Shown here: positions 55,817-63,755 of the stretch, piece after piece
Layout: the number at the start of each line of letters is the position of its first letter
Numbering within the stretch: position 1 is the stretch's first letter
IMG/VR virus record: IMGVR_UViG_3300036834_000189
Span: 1 to 64,000 of that record
Reading direction: 5' to 3' (one strand)
From: a virus
Length of the DNA: 64,000 bases
The notes under the pieces: generated by a model
Seen by the model: the letters and a program-made list of their open reading frames with translations, nothing else
Told to the model about the DNA's origin: nothing
The model's database searches: none
Position numbers and translations under genes: made by a program

Positions 55817-55982
55817 CATCGCGCGCTACGCAGTCGCCGCAGTCGTCGCGCTGCTGGTGTTTTACGTTCTGCTCAGAGTCGGTACTCTGGCGATCCTCCG
55901 CTCGATCGCCGAGTTTCGCGCCGCGGAAAATGCGCAAAAATCTTCCCCGATCAAACGCAAAGTCGAAGAAAAACCGGTATAA
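55809..55982 (+). CDS. Small single-pass membrane protein
   Basis: 57 residues from ATG 55809. One hydrophobic span (YAVAAVVALLVFYVLLRVGT) and a basic cytoplasmic-like tail (NAQKSSPIKRKVEEKPV). Sits between recombination genes. A membrane anchor or spanin-like role is possible but unproven. Confidence 0.6.
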   Translation: MLDIARYAVAAVVALLVFYVLLRVGTLAILRSIAEFRAAENAQKSSPIKRKVEEKPV

Positions 55983-56015
55983 TCTATTAGACTGTTCCGA
56001 ACCGGAGGAGTTCCG

Positions 56016-57107
56016 ATGCCTGCATTCAAATACCGGGTACGCTCGCGCGAGGATATGGATAAACGCGCCAATCAAAGCGGCAGTGATTTCGAGGGTTGGC
56101 TGAAGGACGAATATCGGATGTATACCCCGACCAAAGGGGAGAACTGCATTCGGATACTGCCGCCTTCGCCGGCTTGGGATGAGACGCATTACAGCATGGA
56201 CGTTTGGGTGCACTTTAGCGTCGGTCCCGAACGCGCATCGGTCATTTGTCTGTGGAAGATGAATGGTCAGCCTTGTCCGGTCTGCGAAGAGCGCGCACGC
56301 GCCGAACGGGCGCGCGACGAGGAGACCGCCAAGCCGCTCAAACCCTCGCGACGGGTGTTGATGTTTCTGATCAACCGCAAGGACGAGGCACAGGGTGTGC
56401 TGGCCTGGGGCATGCCGTTTACCCTGGACCGTGACATTGTCAAAGCGTCGAAGGATCGCTCGACCGGTGAATACTTTTTTATCGACGAGCCCGAGCAGGG
56501 ATACGACATTTATTTTGACAAAGAGGGCGAGCAGCTGATGACCAAATATACCGGTGTCGCACGCGCGCAGCGCGCCAGCTCGATCAATCCCAAGCATCTC
56601 GATTGGCTGGCCGACAATCCGCTTCCCGAGGCCTTGCGATGGCGTGATTACGACGAGGTCAAGCGTCTGTACGAGGGGGCCGGGCGCGGTGAGGCGCGTC
56701 CGCAAGAGTCGGCGCGCCCGCAAGAGTCGGGGCGTTCACAAGAGCGCCCGCAAGAGTCGGGGCGTCCGCAGTCGGGACGTTCGCAGTCGGAGCGTCCGCA
56801 AGCATCGGCGCGTCCGCAAGCGCGTCCGCAAGCTCGGGACGAAGACGACGAGGACATCGACGACAGCATAGACGACAACGATTACCGCGGCGCTGCCGGG
56901 CACTCTGGTACGGTAGCCGAGCCGCCGCCGCGCGACGAGCCGTTCGCGCGGACCGCGCCTCTCCGGCGCCCCAGCGCAGCCAAGCCGCAAGCCGAGGATG
57001 CTCCGCCATTCGAACCGGGGCCAAAGCCGCGCGACAATGGCGCTGGGAAGTCGACATCCGGGGTCTCGCGCGCGGATGAGTTGCGCGCCAAATTCCGTTC
57101 CGGGTAG
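56016..57107 (+). CDS. Single-stranded DNA-binding protein (gp32-like)
   Basis: 363 residues from ATG 56016 with GGAGGAG upstream. N-terminal domain (1-215): SGSDFEGWLKDEYRMYTPTK, NCIRILPPSPAWDETHYSMD, WVHFSVGPERASVICLWKMN and CPVCEERARAERARDEETAK, the layout of phage gp32-like SSBs with a zinc-like CxxC. Residues ~225-270 are RPQES/GRSQ tandem repeats, followed by an acidic stretch (RDEDDEDIDDSIDDNDYRG) that likely binds partner proteins. It coats ssDNA for replication and RecA loading. Confidence 0.8.
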   Translation: MPAFKYRVRSREDMDKRANQSGSDFEGWLKDEYRMYTPTKGENCIRILPPSPAWDETHYSMDVWVHFSVGPERASVICLWKMNGQPCPVCEERARAERARDEETAKPLKPSRRVLMFLINRKDEAQGVLAWGMPFTLDRDIVKASKDRSTGEYFFIDEPEQGYDIYFDKEGEQLMTKYTGVARAQRASSINPKHLDWLADNPLPEALRWRDYDEVKRLYEGAGRGEARPQESARPQESGRSQERPQESGRPQSGRSQSERPQASARPQARPQARDEDDEDIDDSIDDNDYRGAAGHSGTVAEPPPRDEPFARTAPLRRPSAAKPQAEDAPPFEPGPKPRDNGAGKSTSGVSRADELRAKFRSG

Positions 57108-57118
57108 GAGGCGACCAA

Positions 57119-57517
57119 ATGAGCGACATCACACGCCGGTATCACCGTGATAATCCGCAGAGCGCGGCGGCCAACAAGCGCGCCAACAAGTACAAGTATC
57201 AAGCCCTCATCGTGTGGTTTCTCAAATCACGAGGTTGGCGCGGCGCGACTTGTGACGAGGCGATAATGGCGATCGACCCGCAAAAGCATCAGAGCATCTC
57301 GCCGCGCTTTACCGAGCTGAAGCAGGACGAGGTGATCGTTCCGAAAATCATTTGGGGTGAAGGCCGCGACGCAGTCCCGGAAACGCGCCCGACGCGGACC
57401 GGAAGTGACGCGGTGGTGTATGTTCTGGCGCCCGGGCTCGAACCGCCGGACCACTGGACGGTAGAGGACATCCAGAAATGGCTGATGTCGTGCCCGCGGC
57501 GTCGACACAGTGCGTGA
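57119..57517 (+). CDS. Winged-helix-like protein
   Basis: 132 residues. KYKYQALIVWFLKSRGWRGA, then SISPRFTELKQDEVIVP and a wing-like strand RPTRTGSDAVVYVLA. Consistent with a small winged helix that binds DNA. In the recombination operon; exact role unknown. Confidence 0.6.
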   Translation: MSDITRRYHRDNPQSAAANKRANKYKYQALIVWFLKSRGWRGATCDEAIMAIDPQKHQSISPRFTELKQDEVIVPKIIWGEGRDAVPETRPTRTGSDAVVYVLAPGLEPPDHWTVEDIQKWLMSCPRRRHSA

Positions 57518-57518
57518 C

Positions 57519-57887
57519 ATGGCACTGAAACCTGATCGCCACGACCGGCCCAGGAAACGGCACGGGATGACAGTCATTCCGCTGTCGATGGTCGAGCGCA
57601 ATCTGCAGACCATCAATCAGGCGATCGACGAGCTTGGCGGCTATCCAGATCCGTTCCGTAGCTCAGACGATGAGTATCGCGCGTATCACGATCGAGTGAA
57701 GCAGATCGTCGATTGGCAGTCGGCTGGAATGCATGAGGCGCTGGAACGCCGGTCTACCGATCTACTGGCTGATACGCGAGCCCTGATGTGCGAGCTGGTG
57801 TTGTATCTGGTCCTGGAATCAAAATTTCACCAGTCACAAGCAGCTGAACATGCGGCCGAGCTTGATTTCCGTGATGGTAATTTGTAA
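57519..57887 (+). CDS. Hypothetical protein
   Basis: 122 residues from ATG 57519 (one base after the previous stop; GTG 57510 possible). MVERNLQTINQAIDELGGYP, HDRVKQIVDWQSAGMHEALE, ALMCELVLYLVLESKFHQS. Helical. Directly upstream of the RecA-like gene. Unknown. Confidence 0.6.
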   Translation: MALKPDRHDRPRKRHGMTVIPLSMVERNLQTINQAIDELGGYPDPFRSSDDEYRAYHDRVKQIVDWQSAGMHEALERRSTDLLADTRALMCELVLYLVLESKFHQSQAAEHAAELDFRDGNL

Positions 57888-57893
57888 ACCCTA

Positions 57894-58880
57894 ATGCCCG
57901 TCACCCGCATGACCCGCCCCGCGGCGCCGCCGCCGCGCGTGTTCCCGACCGGCTCGACTTTGCTCGATCTGCAGAACGGCGGTGGCTGGGCGCTGGGCCG
58001 TGTGGTCAACGTGGTCGGCGATTCGTCGTCCGGCAAAACTCTGCTGGCGATCGAGGCGTGCGCCAATTTCGATCGGCTCTACGGGGTCGAGGCGATCCGC
58101 TATGTCGAGAGCGAGTCGGCGTTCGACCAGGATTATGCGCTGACCCTGGGATTGCCGCCCGGCATCGCGGTGATCAGCGACCAGATCCATACCGTCGAGG
58201 ATTTCGGCGACGATCTCAGTGATTTTCTCAAGCGGGTCGATGGCCCCGCCGCGCTCTACTGCCTCGATTCGGCGGATGCATTGTCGAGCAACGCCGAGGT
58301 CGAGCGAAAGATCGGCACCGCGACTTACGGAGCCGACAAAGCCAAGGCCTTCTCGGAGATCTTCCGCCGCCACATCGCCGAGGTTGGCAAGAAGAATTGT
58401 TGTTTGTTCATCATCAGCCAGACCCGCGACAACATCGGCAACATGTTTGTCCCGAAGACCCGCTCGGGGGGAAAAGCCCTGCGGTTCTACGCCAGTCAGG
58501 AAGTCTGGCTGCACGAAGTGCAGAAGGAGCGGCGGCAGGCATTGGGCGGGGTCGAACGCGTGGTCGGCATCCATGTCCGGGCGCAGAACAAGAAGAACAA
58601 GATCAGCCTGCCGTTCTACGAAATCGACTTCCTGCTGCTATTCGGCTATGGCGTCGACGACGAATTGTCGATGGTCAGCTGGTTGAAAAAGAACAAGGCC
58701 GACTCCCGCGATCTCTCCGAGCCGTTGGAGCGCTATGGTCTGGCGATCCGCAAAGCCCGCGACCGGCGGGATCTGGCGGTGTTGTCCGAGTATGCCGGGG
58801 AATTGCGTGCGGCGACGCGCGCCCGCTGGCTGGAAATCGAGGAGGCGTTCAAACCGCCGATCGCCAAGTATGCCAGATGA
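57894..58880 (+). CDS. RecA/UvsX-like recombinase
   Basis: 328 residues. Walker A VGDSSSGKTLLAIEA near residue 42; Walker B YCLDSADAL; L1/L2 region SQTRDNIGNMFVPKTRSGGK; then VWLHEVQKERRQALGGVERV. Strand exchange enzyme for recombination-dependent replication with the SSB at 56016, possible mediator at 54993 and SbcCD. The start follows the previous stop by a few bases. The C-terminal 80 residues are helical and phage-specific. Confidence 0.9.
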   Translation: MPVTRMTRPAAPPPRVFPTGSTLLDLQNGGGWALGRVVNVVGDSSSGKTLLAIEACANFDRLYGVEAIRYVESESAFDQDYALTLGLPPGIAVISDQIHTVEDFGDDLSDFLKRVDGPAALYCLDSADALSSNAEVERKIGTATYGADKAKAFSEIFRRHIAEVGKKNCCLFIISQTRDNIGNMFVPKTRSGGKALRFYASQEVWLHEVQKERRQALGGVERVVGIHVRAQNKKNKISLPFYEIDFLLLFGYGVDDELSMVSWLKKNKADSRDLSEPLERYGLAIRKARDRRDLAVLSEYAGELRAATRARWLEIEEAFKPPIAKYAR

Positions 58881-59044
58881 CCCGCGTCTGGCTAAGGGGA
58901 TACCGATGCAAATCCGCCGATTTGGGACCATTACCACGGGGTTGGGTGTTTCTTACGATCGGGCGTTGGACGCTCTCATTGTACTGGGTGCGAGAAAAAG
59001 GTGCTCGGCGCGAACCAACCCCCGACTACGATTCAATTCCGTGA
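58877..59044 (+). CDS. Small hypothetical protein
   Basis: 55 residues; ATG 58877 overlaps the recA-like stop (ATGA). Reads CKSADLGPLPRGWVFLTIGR then WTLSLYWVREKGARR. The PRGWVFLTIGRWTLSLYW pattern looks like a conserved small phage family. Unknown role. Confidence 0.6.
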   Translation: MTRVWLRGYRCKSADLGPLPRGWVFLTIGRWTLSLYWVREKGARREPTPDYDSIP

Positions 59045-59070
59045 GGACGGCCCGAATACCACGGTGACAC

Positions 59071-59523
59071 ATGATCCTACCGGCGCAAACCATCCGTACC
59101 CTCGGCATCCTCACCCCGTGTTGTGAACGGACTCGCCTACACGGGGTCACCTACGGCCTGGGACCGGCGGGTTACGACCTGCGCACCGCCGAGGACATCA
59201 CCCTGTGGCCGAGCAGCTCCGCCCGCGTCGACGCCATCGAGCGCTTCGACATGCCAAACGATGTCATGGGGTTACTCTACTCGAAGTCGACCTGGGCACG
59301 CCTCCACATCGAGCACGCGGCCACCGTCATCGAACCGGGCTGGCGCGGAACCCTGCGGCTGGAGGTCAACATGCACTATGGCGACAAACCGATCACGATC
59401 CGCCGGGGGACGGGGATCGTGCAGGCCGTCTTTTTTCGTCTGGAGAGCGCGACCGAACAACCCTACGAAGGCAAGTTCCAGGCCCAGGGACCGGGACAAG
59501 ACGCCATCTTCGACCCGCCATGA
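59071..59523 (+). CDS. dcd: dCTP deaminase / dUTPase-like enzyme
   Basis: 150 residues. [53 protein letters not shown] and [16 protein letters not shown] match the trimeric dCTP deaminase/dUTPase superfamily. It lowers dUTP and feeds dTTP synthesis. The glutamate in GWRGTLRLE and the Ser/Arg in KSTWAR fit the active site. Deaminase versus bifunctional activity cannot be told from sequence. Confidence 0.88.
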   Translation: MILPAQTIRTLGILTPCCERTRLHGVTYGLGPAGYDLRTAEDITLWPSSSARVDAIERFDMPNDVMGLLYSKSTWARLHIEHAATVIEPGWRGTLRLEVNMHYGDKPITIRRGTGIVQAVFFRLESATEQPYEGKFQAQGPGQDAIFDPP

Positions 59524-59780
59524 CGACGCTGTACTGCAACTTTTGCGGCAAGTCGCAGCACGAGGTCGCCCCGATGGTGTACATCTGCGACGCGTGCGTC
59601 GACCTGTGCCACGCCATTGCGCATCCGCCGGATGCGGCAACGACCGACAAGCAGCCGATACCGCCGCCGCTCGACGAGGGGCTGCGGCTGGCCAAGATAG
59701 CGATAGAAACGCTGTGCGATCTCTGTGACTGGATGCGCGAGCATCAGAAGCATTGGACGACACCGGAGGACGAGGATTGA
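59520..59780 (+). CDS. ClpX-type zinc-binding domain protein
   Basis: 86 residues; ATG overlaps the dcd-like stop. [17 protein letters not shown] ... [10 protein letters not shown] is the four-Cys zf-C4 domain of ClpX, without an AAA+ domain. The rest is a helix ([20 protein letters not shown]). Such stand-alone domains occur in phages and may bind or redirect ClpXP adaptors; unproven. Confidence 0.8.
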   Translation: MTTLYCNFCGKSQHEVAPMVYICDACVDLCHAIAHPPDAATTDKQPIPPPLDEGLRLAKIAIETLCDLCDWMREHQKHWTTPEDED

Positions 59781-59784
59781 ACCG

Positions 59785-60039
59785 TTGAAGCTGTGCAAGG
59801 ATTGTAAATGGGCACTGAACCGGGGAGCGGAGCTGGGCACCCCTCGCCCCTACGACTGGAGTTGTCGGCACCCGGCTGCGCTGCAGCCCCCGCTCGCCGA
59901 TTATGTCACCGGAACCCCGCAGCAGCCGCACCCGCGCGACTGCCTCGGGATGCGCGACGATCCCGACCTGTGCGGTCCCGAGGGGCGCTACTGGGAAGCG
60001 GCGATTTCGGAGGTCGAGGAATTGGACGCGCGGCGATGA
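59785..60039 (+). CDS. Small zinc-knuckle protein
   Basis: 84 residues with TTG start 59785 (no better start). KLCKDCKWALN, WSCRHPAALQP, CLGMRDDPDLCGPEG: six Cys in pairs, a common pattern in phage KDCKW proteins. Unknown role. Confidence 0.6.
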   Translation: MKLCKDCKWALNRGAELGTPRPYDWSCRHPAALQPPLADYVTGTPQQPHPRDCLGMRDDPDLCGPEGRYWEAAISEVEELDARR

Positions 60040-60245
60040 GACAGCTTACCCCGGCAGCCAGGCTGACCCTCGCGTTGCGTGAAGCCGGTGCGCCGCAGGA
60101 CATGATCGACCGCGCCGCCACCGGGTATTACGGCGATTTCACGTCACCGCTGCCGTTCCCGATCAGTCGATTGGTCAAGGATGCCAGAGCCGCCGGGCTC
60201 GACGCGATCGCGCGCCGCGCGATGGATGGCGAGTTCGACGGCTGA
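60036..60245 (+). CDS. Small hypothetical protein
   Basis: 69 residues; ATG 60036 overlaps the previous stop. LTPAARLTLALREAGAPQDM, IDRAATGYYGDFTSPLPFPI and ISRLVKDARAAGLDAIARRA. Helical. Unknown. Confidence 0.6.
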   Translation: MRQLTPAARLTLALREAGAPQDMIDRAATGYYGDFTSPLPFPISRLVKDARAAGLDAIARRAMDGEFDG

Positions 60246-60256
60246 CCGGAGAGCAA

Positions 60257-60556
60257 ATGATGCTCACGACTGACAATATCCTCGATTTGCTGCGTAAGAT
60301 GCCTGACAGCCTGAAGCCGCTCATGGATGGGCTCGGCTGCGGCATAGCGCCGATTGCTCGCATAACTTTGCGCGACACAGACCTGCACGGCAACAAGCTG
60401 CGCCTTGTTTGCGGCGTCGAGTTCATTGAGGACGATGAAGCCGTCGAGGACGATGAAAACGGCGACATGCCTGATAGCGATTGGGAAACCCAGAATGCCG
60501 ACGATCAAGCAGAAAGCCGATCATGTCCGTGCCGCGCAGCAGACGCGGACCCATGA
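60257..60556 (+). CDS. Small acidic hypothetical protein
   Basis: 99 residues. NILDLLRKMPDSLKPLMDGL, GIAPIARITLRDTDLHGNKL then a strongly acidic C-terminus (EDDEAVEDDENGDMPDSDWE) with two closing Cys. Overlaps the following ORF at its end. Unknown. Confidence 0.55.
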   Translation: MMLTTDNILDLLRKMPDSLKPLMDGLGCGIAPIARITLRDTDLHGNKLRLVCGVEFIEDDEAVEDDENGDMPDSDWETQNADDQAESRSCPCRAADADP

Positions 60557-60761
60557 ATGTCACTGGCCGGGATGCGACCGGCAGGTACCCCCGGCGAAAT
60601 GGGGATGTCTGCGTCATTGGCGGATGCTGCCGCGGTCTCTGCAGCAGCGGATCTGGCGGGCGTACCAGCCGGGGCAGGAAACGACGCTGACCCCGAGCCG
60701 GGAATATGTCGAAGCGGCCCGCGCGGTGCAGGAGTGGATTCGCGATGGGCGCCGTGTATAG
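60495..60761 (+). CDS. Conserved small phage protein with CHWPGC motif
   Basis: 88 residues from ATG 60495. PTIKQKADHVRAAQQTRTHE, CHWPGCDRQVPPAKWGCLRH then WRMLPRSLQQRIWRAYQPGQ and TLTPSREYVEAARAVQEWI. The C-W-P-G-C and C-x-x-H residues suggest one zinc site. A widespread phage family of unknown function. Overlaps the previous gene by 62 nt in another frame. Confidence 0.72.
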   Translation: MPTIKQKADHVRAAQQTRTHECHWPGCDRQVPPAKWGCLRHWRMLPRSLQQRIWRAYQPGQETTLTPSREYVEAARAVQEWIRDGRRV

Positions 60762-60791
60762 TGAGCAAAACCGCCATTTTTGGAGGATTTT

Positions 60792-61184
60792 ATGATCGTC
60801 GACCGCCTGCCCTTTGGTCCCGTTCCGATCGAGCCGATGGCCGAGATCACCACCCGCTTCGAGGTCGCGACCGACGGCAAGATCACCCTCGGCGAGCGCG
60901 ACGCCGACCACCCGCTGATCGAGGCCGAAACCGACGAGATCGCGCTGAGCGTGAGCTACAGCGAGATCGCCGAGCATGTCGGCGGCGACCGCGTCGACTG
61001 GTGCTGGCTGCGGCTGACGACGCAGGGCGCCAGCGCCGACACCGGGCGAGCCTTCGAGGCGTGCCTGGAAGCCTGTCTGCCGTGGACCCAGCTGCGCCAG
61101 CTGCACGCCTATCTCGGGTTCCTGCTCGCTCAGGTCGAAAAAGGCGACCGGCGCGAAGCGAAGCCGCGCGAGGACATGCCGTGA
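60792..61184 (+). CDS. Hypothetical protein
   Basis: 130 residues from ATG 60792 with TGGAGG upstream. FGPVPIEPMAEITTRFEVAT, ITLGERDADHPLIEAETDEI, DWCWLRLTTQGASADT, ending with HAYLGFLLAQVEKGD. Beta-rich then helical. Unknown. Confidence 0.6.
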   Translation: MIVDRLPFGPVPIEPMAEITTRFEVATDGKITLGERDADHPLIEAETDEIALSVSYSEIAEHVGGDRVDWCWLRLTTQGASADTGRAFEACLEACLPWTQLRQLHAYLGFLLAQVEKGDRREAKPREDMP

Positions 61185-61302
61185 CCAATCGTTGACCCGG
61201 TTGGGCAATCTTGGTGTGCAACCTTGGATTGCGTTATCCATCCGGTGTGCATTCTCCGGTCGATGCTCGATTCCGCCATTCGGACACCACATCTATGTCG
61301 TG

Positions 61303-61809
61303 ATGAAGGGCCATCTCAAAGGCAGCGCCTTCGAGCGTCTGTTGTGCCGTAAATTGTCGTTGTGGCTGTCGCACGGCGAGCGTTCCGATCTGCTGTGGCG
61401 ATCCTCGATGTCGGGCGGCCGAGCCACGTTGCAGCTCGCCAAGGACGAGGTCAATCGGGCGCAGAGCGGCGATCTCACCGCGATTGCCCGCGACGCCTAC
61501 CGGTTCTGCGACCGGACGTTTATCGAGGCCAAGCACTACCGTGATCTGGCCATTGCGCGGGGTCTGCTGTGCGACACCGGCCGGCTGGCGGGGTTCTGGA
61601 AAAACACCGTGGCCGCCGCCGCCAAGTACGACAAGACACCGCTGCTGATCGCCCGGCAGAACCGCTATCCGATCATCGCGATCACCGGCGCCACGGTGTT
61701 CGCCTGCCCGCCGGTGCTGACACTGCACGGCTGGAGTGCGCAGCTGTACCTGCTCGACGATGCGCTCAACGAGCCGGCGGTGACCATGCTGCGCCGCCCG
61801 CGCCACTGA
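61303..61809 (+). CDS. PD-(D/E)XK nuclease, Holliday-junction-resolvase-like
   Basis: 168 residues from ATG 61303. KGSAFERLLCRKLSLWLSHG, WRSSMSGGRATLQLAKDEVN, then GDLTAIARDAYRFCDRTFIE AKHY (D then E-x-K of the nuclease fold) and LAGFWKNTVAAAAKYDKTPL, IARQNRYPIIAI. Typical of phage resolvases or packaging nucleases next to the terminase. The upstream 110 nt are noncoding. Confidence 0.75.
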   Translation: MKGHLKGSAFERLLCRKLSLWLSHGERSDLLWRSSMSGGRATLQLAKDEVNRAQSGDLTAIARDAYRFCDRTFIEAKHYRDLAIARGLLCDTGRLAGFWKNTVAAAAKYDKTPLLIARQNRYPIIAITGATVFACPPVLTLHGWSAQLYLLDDALNEPAVTMLRRPRH

Positions 61810-61936
61810 CACCGCCAAAAAAGCCGGATAAAAAACGCTTGGCAAGCCCGCCATCTGCTGCTAATGGGAAAACCGCTGCCGGGGGAACGACGCTCAGCCT
61901 TGGTGCGGTAGCCGTGAAGCGCTGACGACACGACAG

Positions 61937-62839
61937 ATGCCGCAGTCCCGCTCGATCAACAACTACAAGCCGGCCATACCCTACGACTACATCGGTCTGC
62001 AGCCGTCGCACAAGCGGCTGGTCGACGAGTATCTGGTCGATTTGAACATTGCGCAGGCGGCGCAGCGCTGCAACATCAACCTGACGACCGCCGAGCACAT
62101 CATCCGGCGTGACGACGTGCAGCGCGCGGTCAAGGAGCGCCGCACCTTTCTCGACAGTGGGCGTGCCCTCAAAGGCGCCAAGTTTGTGCTCGACAAGCTG
62201 TGGGAGGTGGCCACCGCCGACCCGCGCGATCTGGTGCAGATCTGGAAATTGCCGTGCCGCTTCTGCTGGGGATTGAACGGGCGCTACCAATTCACCAAAG
62301 CGGAGTTCGACCGGTTGTTGAAGGCGCATGAATACGGCTTGAGCGACCGCCCGTTCGACGCGTTGTGGCCGCGCTCCGACGCCGACCGCGCCGCCTGGGT
62401 GTGCGGCAAGAACCGGCTTGGTCTGGACACGCTCGGCGGCGACGGCTACACGACGCGCCGCGACCCCAACCCGAATTGCACCGAGTGCGCCGGTCAGGGG
62501 GTGACAATCAACGTGACCGCGGACACCCGCAAACTGTCCAAGGGCGCCCAGGCGCTGTATCGCGGCGTCAAGCTCGACAAGCAGGGCCGGATCGAGGTCC
62601 TGATGGCCAACGCCGATATCGCCAACGGTTTGTTGGCCAAGCACTATGGGATCATCGACAAGCACAAGGCCGGGTCCGGGGAGAGCATGACGATCGATCC
62701 GTCGACCTTGTCCGAGGAAGAACTGGCGCAGGCGATCACTCATCTGGAGCAGATGGTCGACGGCGAGTTCACGGTGATCGAGTCGGGTGCGCCGGTCGAG
62801 CAGATCGCACCACGCAAGCTCACTCGGCCGGTCGGATGA
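61937..62839 (+). CDS. terS: Terminase small subunit
   Basis: 300 residues. An HTH-like N-terminus (SHKRLVDEYLVDLNIAQAAQ, RCNINLTTAEHIIRRDDVQR) and the diagnostic Cys region CRFCWGLNGRYQFTKAEFDR ... CTECAGQG, with acidic segments, as in Terminase_2-type small subunits. It would start packaging together with a large subunit expected beyond the window. Marks the beginning of the packaging/structural module. Confidence 0.85.
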   Translation: MPQSRSINNYKPAIPYDYIGLQPSHKRLVDEYLVDLNIAQAAQRCNINLTTAEHIIRRDDVQRAVKERRTFLDSGRALKGAKFVLDKLWEVATADPRDLVQIWKLPCRFCWGLNGRYQFTKAEFDRLLKAHEYGLSDRPFDALWPRSDADRAAWVCGKNRLGLDTLGGDGYTTRRDPNPNCTECAGQGVTINVTADTRKLSKGAQALYRGVKLDKQGRIEVLMANADIANGLLAKHYGIIDKHKAGSGESMTIDPSTLSEEELAQAITHLEQMVDGEFTVIESGAPVEQIAPRKLTRPVG

Positions 62840-63051
62840 CCGACAGCAAGCTCGTCGAGCTTGACGGCAATCTCGATGTCGAGCGCCCGACCGCGCTGGC
62901 TTACCGGTTCTACGACGGGCGGGTGCACGTCTGGCTGCCGAAGTCGCTGTGCACATGGACGCCGGATCACGGGGCGGTCGACGAACTTGAAGGCGAATGC
63001 GGTACGATGGAAGTGCCGGAGTGGCTCGCCCTCAGGGCGGGGCTTTTGTGA
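62836..63051 (+). CDS. Small hypothetical protein
   Basis: 71 residues; ATG 62836 overlaps the terminase small subunit stop. KLVELDGNLDVERPTALAYR, FYDGRVHVWLPKSLCTWTPD. Short beta-rich phage protein with unknown role; its stop overlaps the next start. Confidence 0.62.
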   Translation: MTDSKLVELDGNLDVERPTALAYRFYDGRVHVWLPKSLCTWTPDHGAVDELEGECGTMEVPEWLALRAGLL

Positions 63052-63257
63052 TGCCTGACGATCCCGTCTCAGAGCCGCTGCTGCAATTCTTCCGCTACGA
63101 GCACCTGCGCCCGGAATTGCAGTCGATCAGCAAGGTGTTCGGCGATCTGGCGCACGACCTCGTCGTCGCGTTGCCGCGCAACCCCGAGCGCACGGTCTGC
63201 TTGCGCAAGCTATTAGAGGCAAAGGACTGCGCGGTGCGCGCCTTGCTGTTCAAGTAA
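63051..63257 (+). CDS. Acb2/Tad1-hairpin-like small protein (possible anti-defence)
   Basis: 68 residues from ATG 63051. LLQFFRYEHLRPELQSISKV, FGDLAHDLVVALPRNPERTV, CLRKLLEAKDCAVRALLFK matches my memory of the small alpha-helical Acb2/Tad1 hairpin family. Acb2 and Tad1 are phage proteins that bind cyclic nucleotide signals and block CBASS or Thoeris. The annotation often covers proteins whose activity was never tested, so anti-defence function is inferred. Confidence 0.68.
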   Translation: MPDDPVSEPLLQFFRYEHLRPELQSISKVFGDLAHDLVVALPRNPERTVCLRKLLEAKDCAVRALLFK

Positions 63258-63304
63258 GTCGAGTCGATCTGCCCCCGCATGCTCAGCGCCAGTGAGTGAC
63301 TCGC

Positions 63305-63505
63305 ATGCCTGTTCCCCCCGACGGTTCGAAGAACCACCCGCTCTACGTGGTCACCACCACGGCTCCGGGCACCGCTCCGACAGTCCCGCCCGACGGGACA
63401 GCAGGCAACCCGCTGTATGTCGTGACCGTGGCCGCCCCGGCGGTTGCCGCCACGGCGCCTCCCGACGGCACCGCGGGCAACCCGCTGAATGTGACGCCGG
63501 GCTGA
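63305..63505 (+). CDS. Small repeat protein
   Basis: 66 residues from ATG 63305 (GTG 63296 possible). Three repeats of the type PPDGTAGNPLYVVTV, Pro/Gly/Thr/Val rich. Looks like a small structural or surface repeat peptide; the repeats suggest a beta structure. Unknown. The next 250 nt (63506-63755) hold only GC-rich inverted segments and no convincing gene. Confidence 0.55.
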   Translation: MPVPPDGSKNHPLYVVTTTAPGTAPTVPPDGTAGNPLYVVTVAAPAVAATAPPDGTAGNPLNVTPG

Positions 63506-63755
63506 TGTCGGCACCGCGCATTGATACATAACAATCCAGAGACGCGCGTGGGGAGTTAGCCTGGGACAAGCCGCGGGGCGCGGTCGTAGTTGCCCGCGCG
63601 GCCCGAGGCCCCGCAGGTCTCCCTGCGCGCTGCGGCGAAGGCCGCCCGATGGCCCTTTCGGCTTTGGCCGGGGTTATCTAGCCCTCGGGGCTCCACGCGT
63701 GCCTACGGGCTTCTACGGGGTTTTTGACGGCACAACAATAGATCGGGAGGGGCCG

